Below are positions 1-11,300 of a stretch of 33,167 nucleotides of DNA, piece by piece. The stretch's first letter is position 1, and the number at the start of each line of letters is the position of its first letter. A program made the translations under genes and the position numbers. Source of the stretch: a virus; the IMG/VR virus record IMGVR_UViG_3300030117_007551, positions 1 to 33,167 of that record; one strand, given 5' to 3'. The notes below the pieces were generated by a model. It was not told the DNA's origin, did no database searches, and was given only the letters and a program-made list of their open reading frames with translations.

Positions 1-2
1 CT

Positions 3-3000
3 GAATTCATTTACCATGCTGGTAACACAACAACAAAATTTGGATTCCCTACTGATGACACCATAACATTTGAAACTGCAAGTACAGAAAGACTTCGCAT
101 CACATCAGGTGGAAATGTTGGTATCGGAACTCATACTCCCTATACAACTGGTGCTGTTTCGAGTCATAAGTTAACAATAACAGGTGATGATGTATTAGGA
201 ATTGGAAGAGCAAACACTGATATGTTCTATGTTAGAAGAGAATATGCAGCTGGGAAATATACTTTACAAACAATAAATGGTGGAAATGATGGTTCTTTCT
301 TGTTACAACCTTTCGGTGGTAAAGTTGGTATCGGAACTGATAACCCACAAACAACATTGGAAGTTGTTGGTGCTGGAGTATCAGTTTTTAATGAAGCTAA
401 AAATGCAGCAGTGGATATATCTGGTTCTGGTAAAATAGAATTAATTAGAAGTGACAGTGTTGCATATATTGATTTTAAAACATCATATGGTGAAGATTTT
501 GATTGTCGTATTCAACAATATAGTAATGGATTAAGATTTTATACTGGTGGTCATGGTAGCACAGATGAAAGACTTCGCATCATGTCAACTGGAGTGATTG
601 GTATTAACACAACGACAGGAACTAATACTGTAAATATTGGAGGAGCATCAGGATTAGGACTTAAGTTTCATAACTTTACTTCAGGTAATTCATCATATAT
701 TACTGTCGAATCAGGAGATAAATTACAATCAAATGTTGGTGGAAGTGGATATTACACTTGGGTAACAGGTGGTTCTGAAAAAGTTCGCATCACAAATGAC
801 GGTAAAGTTGGTATCGGAACTAATAATCCAGGTACTAAATTAGATGTTAGAGAAGGAAGTATTCTTGTAGACGCATTCAATACTTCTGGTGATCATGGTC
901 TCTTTTTCAGAAGAGGATTCACAGTTGCAGATAATAATTCATATAATGTATCAATTCTTGCATATGATCATAGTGGTTCAAGTAAAGATGGATTGAGCAT
1001 CAATGCTTTTGATGGTATATCTTTCTGTACTGGATCAAATACAAGAAATGAGAAACTTCGCATCACACAAGCAGGACTAGTTGGTATCGGAACTACAAAT
1101 CCAGCATCATTACTCCATGCACAAAATGATAGTGTAACTGATACAAAGATAATTATTGAATCAACTGGAACTAACTCATATCCAACCTTTAGATTGAAGA
1201 ATGATGCACAAACGTATGATTTAGGAATAGATGGTTCCACAGATGCGCTCCGTATTTATGACGTAACAGCAACACAGGAAAGAATTCGCATCCAATCAGA
1301 TGGTAAAGTTGGTATCGGGACAGATTCTATCAGTTATCCTCTAGTTGTTCAAGGTTCCGCGCAACTTAGATCAAGTGATGCAGATACTATATTGATGTTC
1401 CAAAGAACAGTTACGGGTGCAGCATCTAATGGTTGGATAGGAATTCCAAATTGGAATCCTGATGCTCTTTACATTTACGGTCCTACAGCAACTAGTAACG
1501 AAGCAGCTGCTTCATATACACAAGGATCTTGGAATTTTAAAGCAAGTGGTAGTGATGCTCTTAGAATTACATCTACAGGTGAGGTAAACATTGGTGGTGA
1601 TTATAGTCAGACATCTAAACAATTAAAGGTTACTGGTGATGGAGAATTCACTGGAAGTCTCACAGTTGGTGGTAATGTATCAATTGGTGGAACATTAACA
1701 TATGAAGATGTTACTAACGTAGATGCAATAGGATTAGTCACTGCAAGAAATGGAATTCATGTTATTTCACAAGGAATTGTTGTAAATGGAAACTCAAATA
1801 ATTCTGCATCAACAAATGCAAATGATGTTGTTGTTGGAACTGTAAGTGATGTTAATACAGGAATATCCATACTAGGTAATGCCTCAACTGGTGTTGGAAG
1901 AATCATGTTCTCTGATGGAGTTGGTTCTTTTAATCAAGGTTCTATTGAATATCGACATGTTGACGACAGTATGCGTTTTTCAACATCTACAGCGTCAAAC
2001 AGGTTAACTATTTTAGGAAATGGTAATGTTGGTATCGGAACTGACATAGCACCTCAAAAATTAAATGTTAAGGGCACCATCTCTATGATAAGTGGTGCGA
2101 GTCAAACACAAATAGTAAATATATCACAAGATGGTTCAAATAATGGAAATATAATAATTAATCAGAATGGTGGAGTAACAAGAGTCAAATTAGATTCTGT
2201 AGGTGATAGTTATTTCAATGGTGGTAATATTGGTATTGGAAGTGCAAATCCAGCATATACTTTAGATTTTGGTGAATCATCATCTACGATTCGTCTTGTG
2301 AGTGAGAACGACGGAACAGCAATACGTATTGGTCCTGGTGGTGGTGCTAATGATGTTACTTTGTTAAGAGTTGATGGTGTAAGTGCAAATCATGACGGAG
2401 AAAGTGATAGTTCTGCGAATGGATTTTCTCTCAAATATATGGGATCAAGAACTGGAAATAATAATAGTTTTTCACTTTTTTCAGATGTTGAGAATCAGTT
2501 AAATCAAATTGAAGCAATTACAGTTCTTCAGGATGGTAAAGTTGGTATTAATAGCACAGTACCACAAGCATTATTAGATGTAGAAGGAACTGGAACAATA
2601 GCAAAATTTGGTAGTACTGTTCCTGGAACATATGAAACACTGTTTATCAGAAATAATACTACAAGTTATCCTGCAATCTGTAATGATTCTTCTGATGATA
2701 CAATTGAATTAAGATCTGCAGGTTCTGTTCAGGTAGCGATTGATTATAATAACAATAAAACGGACAAGTACTTCCGTGTCGTATCAAATCAACAAGGTTC
2801 AGCTGGTACTGAAGTATTCAGAGTTCAGGAAGATGGTAAAGTTGGTATCGGAACTAATGATCCTTACTACAACCTTCAAGTTAATTTTAATAATGCAAAT
2901 ACATCCTTATCTGGTGGAACTAGTGGTAATTGGGGTGGAAATGGTATAAGAATTGAAAACGATAATGACACAGTTGGTGCCATGGCACTGGCACATTTTA

Positions 3001-5303
3001 GGGTTCATACTGCTGATTGGCATATTGGAAATAAATTCGTTTCAACTGTTGGTGCAGTTGATAAATCAGATTTTGTTTTCAATCATGAAGGTTCTGAAAA
3101 ACTTCGCATCGACTCAGAAGGCCGATTTGGATTTGGAACAGGAAGTAATATTGATGAAAGAGGTCATGTACAGGTTAGTACTGGAAATTGTAGAATAAAA
3201 CTTGAAACAGGTAACACAGCTGTAGCTGGTTTAGTTCTTCAAACTTCAGCAAGAAGATTTGATGTTCAAGCACAAAATAATTTCTTCCAAATATATGATA
3301 ACACTGCAAGTACAGAAAGACTTCGCATCAACTCTGATGGTGATTTTTTACCTGGTGGTACTTCACAAGATCTTGGATCCTCTACTAACAAATGGGACGT
3401 AGTATATGCCAATGAGTTTGTTGGTGAAATTAATACAATTCAAGAAAATTTAGTTACAGGTAATTTATTTGTATCTGGAATTAGTACTTTCGTTGGTGTC
3501 TCAACATTTAGTCAAATTGGAATTGGAACAGATCCTTCATTATTCATAGCAAATGATTTGGTTGTTGGTGATGGTCAGGGTAGTCGTGGATTAACTGTTA
3601 ATAGTGATGGAACAACGGGTCGCATTTTGTTTGCTGACGGGTCAAGTGGTGATGATCGAAAGAGTGGTGAAATAACTTATGATCATTCAAATAACACTTT
3701 AAATTTTTACACTAATGCAGTTAGTACACCAAGAATTTTAATTAAACAAGGTGGTAATGTAGAAATTGATAGAAATTTAGATGTAGATGGTCACACATAC
3801 TTAGATAATGTTAATGTCTCTGGAGTATCTACCTTCAGTTCAGTTATTAATGCAAATCTAGGAATTAACATAACAGATTCTGATAATAAGAGTATATTAT
3901 TGGGTTCGCAAGATGATTTGCGTATCAGGCATACGGGTAGTAATGCGGAAATAACTGACGAAGGAAGAGGATCTCTACGATTAGGTGGAGATCAAATAGT
4001 AATAGGTAATGTTGGTTTTACTGAAACTAACGCAGTCATTAAACAGGGAGCAGCAGGATATGTTGTATTAAAGCAGAATGGAACCACAAGACTTCAAACC
4101 ACTAGCACTGGAGTTGTCGTAACGGGAATCCTAACTGCTTCAAGTGCTAATTTTACTGGTAATGTTTCGATTGGTGGTACATTAACTTATGAAGATGTTA
4201 CCAACGTTGATGCAATTGGTCTTGTTACCGCAAGAAATGGAATCCGTGTGCTTGCAAATGGTATAGATGTTGTAGGGGTATCTACATTTGATGATAAGGT
4301 TGGTATTGGAAACACAGTTCCAAATGCAACACTCGAAGTTAACGGTCCTATAAAAACAAATTCAGGAACTTATAAATCTCCTGACCCTTCTGGAGACCAG
4401 AAAGGCGATACAGCTTTAGTAATGCCCTATAATTCATCAATCTACACTGAACATTCAATTGCTGGTCTTGGTACTTATCTAAGAACGATGATTGGAGTCA
4501 AAGAAGACTCTTCTTCTCAAGTAATTCAAATTGGTCAAGATGGCACCGCATTAATTGATGAGATAAGAATGATGCCAGGTAACGCTGGATTCTTTAGTGT
4601 ATACAACGATGCTGATGAAGCATTCCGTGTTGATAGTAATGGTAGAGTCGGTATTGGAAGTGAAAATCCAGCATATACTTTAGATTTTGGTGAATCAGCC
4701 TCAACCATACGTCTTAATGGTGGTGGTAACGGAACAGCAATACGTATGGGTGCTGGTGGTTCTGGTAATGATTTTACTTTAATTCGAGTTGATGGTGCAA
4801 CTGATGATCATGATGGAGAATCTAATAATTCAAACTTTGGATTCTCATTGAAATACATGGGATCAAGAACTGGAAATAATAATAGTTTTTCACTTTTCGC
4901 AGATAATTCAGAGGGAACTCAGTTTGAGGCAATCACAGTTCTTCAGGACGGTAAAGTTGGAGTTAAAGCTTCATCACCTTCATATGAATTAGAAGTTAAT
5001 GGAACTGTTGCAGCAACTAATTTTGATTCATTATCAGATCGTAGATATAAAACAAATATCCAAGTCATTGAAAATCCAATTGAGAAGATAATGAAAATTG
5101 ATGGTGTTTCATTTAATTGGAAAGAAACAAATCAACCATCACTTGGTGTGATTGCAGATAATGTTCTGGAGGTATTACCAGAGATTGTCAGTGGTGAGGA
5201 CACTAAATCGGTCAATTATAATGGACTGATTGGATTATTAATTGAGACTGTTAAAGATCAACAAAAACAAATTGACGAATTGAGAGGTCTTCTTGATAAA
5301 TAA
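3..5303 (+). CDS. Giant tail fibre protein with C-terminal S74 chaperone domain (5' end outside window)
   Basis: The reading frame is open to the left edge, so the gene begins upstream; the ATG at 222 is only an internal Met. About 1766 residues are visible. They consist of roughly 16 modules of the type 'ERLRIxxxGxVGIGTxxPxxxLxV', typical of trimeric beta-rich phage fibres. The last ~90 codons (from about 5028) form a Peptidase_S74 intramolecular chaperone: SDRRYKTNI, then GVSFNW, GVIADNV and a coiled-coil-like tail. The Ser codon at 5034-5036 and the Lys codon at 5049-5051 have the +5 spacing of the self-cleavage dyad known from endosialidase tailspikes. By family knowledge the domain drives trimer folding and is then released. 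This S74 copy is clearly more divergent than those ending at 16785 and 25483. The gene contains an internal 317/314-nt duplication. Role as a long tail fibre or baseplate fibre is inferred; which fibre is not determinable. Confidence 0.88.
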   Translation, partial: EFIYHAGNTTTKFGFPTDDTITFETASTERLRITSGGNVGIGTHTPYTTGAVSSHKLTITGDDVLGIGRANTDMFYVRREYAAGKYTLQTINGGNDGSFLLQPFGGKVGIGTDNPQTTLEVVGAGVSVFNEAKNAAVDISGSGKIELIRSDSVAYIDFKTSYGEDFDCRIQQYSNGLRFYTGGHGSTDERLRIMSTGVIGINTTTGTNTVNIGGASGLGLKFHNFTSGNSSYITVESGDKLQSNVGGSGYYTWVTGGSEKVRITNDGKVGIGTNNPGTKLDVREGSILVDAFNTSGDHGLFFRRGFTVADNNSYNVSILAYDHSGSSKDGLSINAFDGISFCTGSNTRNEKLRITQAGLVGIGTTNPASLLHAQNDSVTDTKIIIESTGTNSYPTFRLKNDAQTYDLGIDGSTDALRIYDVTATQERIRIQSDGKVGIGTDSISYPLVVQGSAQLRSSDADTILMFQRTVTGAASNGWIGIPNWNPDALYIYGPTATSNEAAASYTQGSWNFKASGSDALRITSTGEVNIGGDYSQTSKQLKVTGDGEFTGSLTVGGNVSIGGTLTYEDVTNVDAIGLVTARNGIHVISQGIVVNGNSNNSASTNANDVVVGTVSDVNTGISILGNASTGVGRIMFSDGVGSFNQGSIEYRHVDDSMRFSTSTASNRLTILGNGNVGIGTDIAPQKLNVKGTISMISGASQTQIVNISQDGSNNGNIIINQNGGVTRVKLDSVGDSYFNGGNIGIGSANPAYTLDFGESSSTIRLVSENDGTAIRIGPGGGANDVTLLRVDGVSANHDGESDSSANGFSLKYMGSRTGNNNSFSLFSDVENQLNQIEAITVLQDGKVGINSTVPQALLDVEGTGTIAKFGSTVPGTYETLFIRNNTTSYPAICNDSSDDTIELRSAGSVQVAIDYNNNKTDKYFRVVSNQQGSAGTEVFRVQEDGKVGIGTNDPYYNLQVNFNNANTSLSGGTSGNWGGNGIRIENDNDTVGAMALAHFRVHTADWHIGNKFVSTVGAVDKSDFVFNHEGSEKLRIDSEGRFGFGTGSNIDERGHVQVSTGNCRIKLETGNTAVAGLVLQTSARRFDVQAQNNFFQIYDNTASTERLRINSDGDFLPGGTSQDLGSSTNKWDVVYANEFVGEINTIQENLVTGNLFVSGISTFVGVSTFSQIGIGTDPSLFIANDLVVGDGQGSRGLTVNSDGTTGRILFADGSSGDDRKSGEITYDHSNNTLNFYTNAVSTPRILIKQGGNVEIDRNLDVDGHTYLDNVNVSGVSTFSSVINANLGINITDSDNKSILLGSQDDLRIRHTGSNAEITDEGRGSLRLGGDQIVIGNVGFTETNAVIKQGAAGYVVLKQNGTTRLQTTSTGVVVTGILTASSANFTGNVSIGGTLTYEDVTNVDAIGLVTARNGIRVLANGIDVVGVSTFDDKVGIGNTVPNATLEVNGPIKTNSGTYKSPDPSGDQKGDTALVMPYNSSIYTEHSIAGLGTYLRTMIGVKEDSSSQVIQIGQDGTALIDEIRMMPGNAGFFSVYNDADEAFRVDSNGRVGIGSENPAYTLDFGESASTIRLNGGGNGTAIRMGAGGSGNDFTLIRVDGATDDHDGESNNSNFGFSLKYMGSRTGNNNSFSLFADNSEGTQFEAITVLQDGKVGVKASSPSYELEVNGTVAATNFDSLSDRRYKTNIQVIENPIEKIMKIDGVSFNWKETNQPSLGVIADNVLEVLPEIVSGEDTKSVNYNGLIGLLIETVKDQQKQIDELRGLLDK
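2231..2547 (+). repeat. Intragenic duplicated fibre module, copy A
   Basis: Encodes a module running from GIGSANPAYTLDFGES through GFSLKYMGSRTGNNNSFSL to ITVLQDGKVGI. The partner copy lies at 4650-4963 in the same frame of the same gene. Two long stretches are identical at DNA level, one around AATCCAGCATATACTTTAGA and one of about 40 nt around the MGSRTGNNNSFS codons, while the middle has diverged. The pattern is that of a duplication partly homogenised by recombination. Confidence 0.85.
4650..4963 (+). repeat. Intragenic duplicated fibre module, copy B
   Basis: Second copy of the module at 2231-2547 (GIGSENPAYTLDFGES through ITVLQDGKVGV). It lies just before the S74 chaperone domain. The two copies differ mainly in the central loop residues (for example SENDGTAIRIGPGG against GGGNGTAIRMGAGG), consistent with a conserved scaffold and varied exposed loops. 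Confidence 0.85.
5295..5302 (+). promoter_or_regulatory. T4-late-type promoter box (GATAAATA)
   Basis: GATAAATA matches the NATAAATA form of the T4 late promoter (TATAAATA in T4) and lies 38 nt before the ATG at 5341. It overlaps the last codons and stop of the preceding fibre gene. The same arrangement recurs before the genes at 19832 and 25494, which raises confidence. In AT-rich DNA an end such as 'GATAAATAA' can also arise by chance from Asp-Lys-stop codons. Confidence 0.5.
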
Positions 5304-5340
5304 AAGAAATTACCCAGTGGAAACACGAAGACGGTAGAAA

Positions 5341-8300
5341 ATGGCAATTAAAATATCAGGCTCAACTATTATTGATGATAGTAGAGTTATACTAAATTCA
5401 GATAAAATAGGAATTGGAATCACATCACCAGATCGTGATTTGGATATTCTCTCAAACGTTGCTCTTGTTTCAGATTTTCCATCAGCTGGTATAGGTATAA
5501 GTGCTAATACTACTTTAACTTCTAATACCCCAAAAGCATTTCAGGTTTTTAATAATAGTTCGACGACGCAGGTTGCAATAAGTTATACAGGAAGAATAGA
5601 CGCAAACGAATATTTTGGAATATTTAAAGGAACTATTGATTCTGGTGTTGCAGTAAACAATGCAAATAATGTACGTATTAATTATGAAACAACTGATTCT
5701 CTTTTCAATATCCCATTTATTGATGCCTCTGTATCAGATAATTCATATCAAGAAATAAAATATGATTCCGTACGCAGTCTGGGATATAATCCAAACACAG
5801 GACAACTTAGAGTATTTGGTAATGGACGTGATTTACTTTTATTAAAATCAAATAGTAATTCATCTGATCGTGGACTTGCATGGCAGAACAGTGGAGATAG
5901 TTATGTTGCTGCAATAAATGCTGAAAATGTGGGATCTAATGCAGCTGATTTAGTATTTCATGTAGAAGATCCTAATACCAACAATAACTCAACAAACGTA
6001 TCATCACTCGCAGAGAGGATGAGAATCACAAAAGATGGTTATGTCGGTATCGGAACTGATGATCCAGGAGGAACATTAGATGTACTAACATCTATGGGAA
6101 GAATAAAGTTTAATAATTCAGGAAGTATAGGATCTAGAATTGATTTTGCAAATGCAGACGGAACAGTAAGATCATCAATTCATAATTACGGTGGATCTAA
6201 TGAAATCTTAGCATTAAACTCTTCAGGTTCTATTCTATTTAATATTGCTAATTCAACTAAAATTAACCTAGCATCAAATGGTTATGTTGGTATCAATGAA
6301 TCAAGTCCAATTCATCAACTATCAGTAGGAATAGACACTTCAACTGCATGGGATTCAACTAAAAATATATCTAACACAACAAATAATGACTTTATAGGAT
6401 TAAATATTGATAATAGCAATTCAGGTACTAATCCTGAAGTTGGAATAATGCTTCAAGCAGGTGCAAGTGGTAGTGGACAATATACTGTAAATTGTAGAAG
6501 ATCTGGCAGTAATACTGCTGATTTAATTTTTAGAACAAGAGATGGTGGTGCTGCAAGTAAAGAAACGGTTCGATTCACATCGGGTGGAAATGTTGGTATC
6601 GGAACTGATAATCCAGATCATAGACTACACGTTTATAAGGAAGGTGGTGATTCTGTAATATCAATAGAATCTACAGGTAATGGTAAGCATGCTGCACTTG
6701 AATTTCTTCGTACTTCATCTGGTGGAAATAGTATGGGTGCGGGATCAATTTATGTAACTGGTGATACGAGTGCAAGTGAAGCAATAATGAAGTTTGCTGT
6801 TGGTCATAACGTTGGTCATTCGCATACACCAAGCATGGTCATTATGGGTAACGGTGAGGTTGGTATCGGAACTGATAATCCAGCAGAAAAACTTGATGTT
6901 GTAGGTAATGTAACAATTACTAATACAGGAGATCCTATTTTAAAGGTAATTGGTTCAGGTCATGCACAATTAACTTTAACAAATACAAGTGGTGCTGATA
7001 ATTGTGGAGTGAATTTTGGTGATAGTGATGATCATAATGCTGGTATGATCCAATATACCAATGGGACAAATAACGATTTTATGGTATTCCATACTGCTGG
7101 TAATGAAAGATTTCGCATTACAAAAGATGGTAAGTTTTCTTTAGGAACTATTAACGCAACTCCATCAGCAGCATTTCATCTTGATTATGATTCAAATAAT
7201 TTGTTGATGTTGGACAACTCAACATCATCTACTCAAAAGATGTTCTTTGCTCAAAATGGAGGAACACACGCACAAATATATGCAACCTCTGCGAGTGGTG
7301 CATTAACAATTGAATCAGACCCAAGTAATAATCACACTGATTCGTACATAGACTTTAGAGTTGACAATGATGAAAAACTTCGTATTTTAGATGATGGTAA
7401 TGTTGAGCCAGGTAATAATGGTTCACAAAATCTTGGAGCTTCTAATAAAAGATGGAATATATTATATGCAAATGATATTGATATAAGTGGTGATATTTCT
7501 TTATCAGGTGACATTAATGCAGATGATTTATATGTTTCTGGAATTGCAACTTTTGCTAACGATATACATGTTGCTGATGCCATAATGCATCTTGGAGATA
7601 CAGATACTCAAATAAATTTTGGCACTAATACAATAAAATTTGATACTGCTTCTTTAGAAAGACTTCGCATCGCATCTGATGGTAACATTGGTATCGCAAC
7701 TAATAATCCACTAGTACAATTAGATGTTCGTGGATCTCTAGGTATTTCTGCTGTAACTGATACAAATGTTAGAACAACAATATCGTCTTCTTCTGCTGGA
7801 TTAATTATAAATCATGGTGATAATAGTCCTACTATTTTCCAGAATGCAGGAATAGAAAGAGTTCGTTTCGAAGATACAGGTGAAGTTGGTATCGGAACTG
7901 ATGCTCCAATTGCAAAATTAGATGTCAATGTTGGATCATCTGTAACTGCTTTCAATATTGAAGGTAGTGAAGGGCAATTATTCTCGGTTACAAATAACTT
8001 ATCATCAGGTTCGATATTTGCTGTAAATGATATCAGTGGAACACCAAGCATAAATGTTGATGCGGATGGAACGATATCATTAGCACCATTTCTTTCAAGT
8101 GACAAAATTGGTATTGGAACTACTAATCCAACAAATAAGTTGGATGTAATTGGAGATGTCTTCGTCTCAAGTAAAGTTGGTATTAATAGCACTTCTCCAA
8201 GGGAAAAACTTGATGTCGCTGCTGGAAGAATTATCTTAGATGAAGGATATCAATTAACTTGGGCAAATGGAACAACAAATAGAGCAAGAATACATGGTGA

Positions 8301-11300
8301 TAGTGGAAGTAATTTTATAATTGAAACTGGTTCATCTAATGCAGAAGCACTTCGCATCAACTCAAGTGGTGCGGTGATGATAAACACCACTAACTCATCA
8401 TCAAGAACATTAAATCTAAAAGGAACTTTTGGAATATTAAGTGCAAGTCAGACTGGTGTAATTGATATGTCTGTAACTGATGCTGGTGAAGCATCAATCG
8501 CACCTTATGTTGCTGGTGGTTCAACATTAGTACTCAAAACTAATGTATCTGGTCAAGGTGCAGCAGAAAGACTTCGTATCACATCTGATGGTTTTGTTGG
8601 TATTAATGAAACATTAGTAGTAAATGGATTAACTATCAATAAGAGTGGTGATTATTCTCATTCTGATGGAAATACATATTATCAACCTGTTGGTAAATGG
8701 TTGAGTGCTTGGGGTCAAGCTAATTTAGCTGACGGTGAAGATCATTGGGTAGGTTTTACTGGTCAATATGGTAATACTAGTGCCTCTGTAAACATATCAT
8801 TAGCACCACAATTCAACAATACTTCTCAGCAAGCAGGTATGTATATTGCTGCTGAAGCCTTAGATTCTGATGCCTCAGATTTCACTGTTGGTAAAATTGT
8901 ATCTGGTAGTGCAACTGGTCAAGGAACCTCTGGTAATGTAAGAGCAACAAAATCTGAATTATTCCGCATTGCACGAACAGGTAATGTTGGTATCGGAAGC
9001 ACAATTCCTACAGAAGCATTAGATGTTGCTGGTAATGTAGTCATAACGGGAACAATAAATGCAAGTTCATTTGTAGGACCTGTTACTGGTTCTGCATCTC
9101 AGATCACGGTAACTGACGAAACAACTGATACCATATGTTTCCCAGTATTCGTTGAGAATGCAGCATCAGCAGATCAAGAACCTCATACTTCAACCTCTTT
9201 TGAATACAATTCTTCGTCTAAGGTTTTAATATCACAAATTTTCCAAGCAAGTAATGGTAACTCTCCTAACGTAGCATCGAGAGACAAATATCGACTTTGG
9301 AATAGTAATGCATATGCAATTGGTTTTGATAATGCCATGAGTTATGGTGGGTTAAATGACTACGCAACAACCTTCCAGATGAACAGTACAAATGATCGTG
9401 GTTGGGTATTCTTAGATAACGCACATAGTGATGCACAAGGTGCAATGTCATTGACCACCAATGGTAAGATGACTCTTGCTCACTCCTTACGATTGGGTTA
9501 CGGTGAAAGTGATACAACAACACCAGGTGCAACTTATCGTCTTGATGTCAGTGGAAATGCTGCCATAAACTCAACAAGTAATCAAGCACTATATTTAAAC
9601 AACACCAATACAAATGGTCAAACATCTATTGCTTTCCAAAGTGCAGGATCCACCAAATTTATTGTAGGAAGTAACAAAGATGGTGATGGTAATCCAGATT
9701 TCTTTATCTTTGATGATACGAATGATAAACACAGATTTAATATTACAAAAGATGGTTTCGTTGGTATTAACACTGATAATCCTGGCGTAACCTTTGATGT
9801 ACATGGAACTTCACAGGTAAGGGACGCATCAGGCAATCAAAATTTCATCGTAACTGCTTCTGAATTTAAAGTATCTCAATCACCTTCTAATTGGAATAAT
9901 TTAGATTATGATTCTTCTCCAATACTTGCTTGGGATTTTAAATCTGGACCTGGTGATTTAATGTATATGGCATCTGGTGGTAACACTGCGATTGCCACTC
10001 AAATGGCATTGGTGGTTTCTGATAATCATGGATTTAAAGTTGGAAGATCAGGGTATGATGGAACAGACTTTGATGTGGATTCTTCTAATGAGTATCTAAG
10101 AATCACCACTTCAGGTTCAGTAAACATCGGTGGTGATTATACTCAGACAACAAGAGAATTAAAGGTCACTGGTGATGCAGAGGTCACTGGAACATTATAT
10201 GCAAACATTAGTGGATCCATCACACCAACTGGAAATGTAACCATAACTGGTAATCTACAGGTAGATGGAAATACGACATTAGGAGATGCAACTTCAGATA
10301 CTCTCACTATAAATGCTGCTCCGACAATTATTAATGACAATGGACTTTACTTAAAAACGGCATCTAATAATCCTACCAATGGTGCTCAAATTAGATTTAG
10401 TGATAATCAAAGTCAAAATTACATTCAAATTGGTCATATCAGATATAGACACGCTGATGGTGCTGTAGCACCAGGATCAAATGATGGTTTTATAATCGGA
10501 GGAACTGAAAATCTTACAGTTGTTAAAGTTGAAGGTCGTGTACTTGTAGATGAGAAGGTTGGTATCGGAACTAATACTGCATCTGACATTTTACATATTC
10601 ACAGTTCATCTCCAGGAATTCGTTTATCTGATAGTGGTAATGTAGGAGACAATAATCCAGATCCAAGTCCATATGCCTTTGCATATTTTGATGCTAATGC
10701 TGCAAATGCGATTATTCATGCAGACAAAGGTAATGATGTTGCTAATAGTCGTGTTGCTTTTGCAGTTGATAATTCCGAAAAAATGCGTATTGAATCGGAT
10801 GGTAAAGTCGGTATCGGAACTGTTGATCCACAACATCAACTTGATGTCTTTCAATTTACAAATACAAATAATAGTAATACTGGCACTACATTATTACGTT
10901 TAAACAATCATGTTGGATCATCAGATGCTAATGGAGATATCTTAGGTCTTAATGGACAAAGAAGTTACATTGATTTTAGATTTGTAGATACTAATGTAAA
11001 CTTCATTCCACAAGTAAGAATTGGAGCTCAAGTCGGAACAACTAGTGGTGCTGACACTGGTATTGCAGGTGAGGGATCTGGATCATTTGTTGTTTATACT
11101 TCTAAAGGATCTGGAAATGCTGGAGCTGGTACTTTAAGTGAAAAATTTCGAGTTGATCCAGATGGTAATGTTGGTATTAACAGAGTAAATCCAGATCAGA
11201 GATTAAATGTAAGTGGTAATATTGAAACTAATGCATATGATAGTGCTAATGGTAGTGGTGGATATTATACATCAAAAGGATTAATCATTGGTAATGCCTA

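Noticed and set aside
222-224. ATG at 222 as the start of the first fibre gene
   Set aside because: The same frame is open and contains typical fibre modules (ERLRITSGG, NVGIGT) from position 3 onward, so the gene starts outside the window.
7812-8192. Minus-strand 126-codon open frame inside the giant fibre gene
   Set aside because: Antisense shadow of the repeat region; repeats reverse-translate into recurring 'VPIPTSP' strings, and there is no ribosome site or promoter.
97-10830. Regularly recurring short DNA repeats (GGTATCGGAACT, CTTCGCATC) that could suggest a CRISPR array or a diversity-generating retroelement
   Set aside because: Spacings are irregular (hundreds of nt), the repeats lie in frame inside fibre genes and encode VGIGT and LRI. 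No cas gene, reverse transcriptase or template repeat is present.
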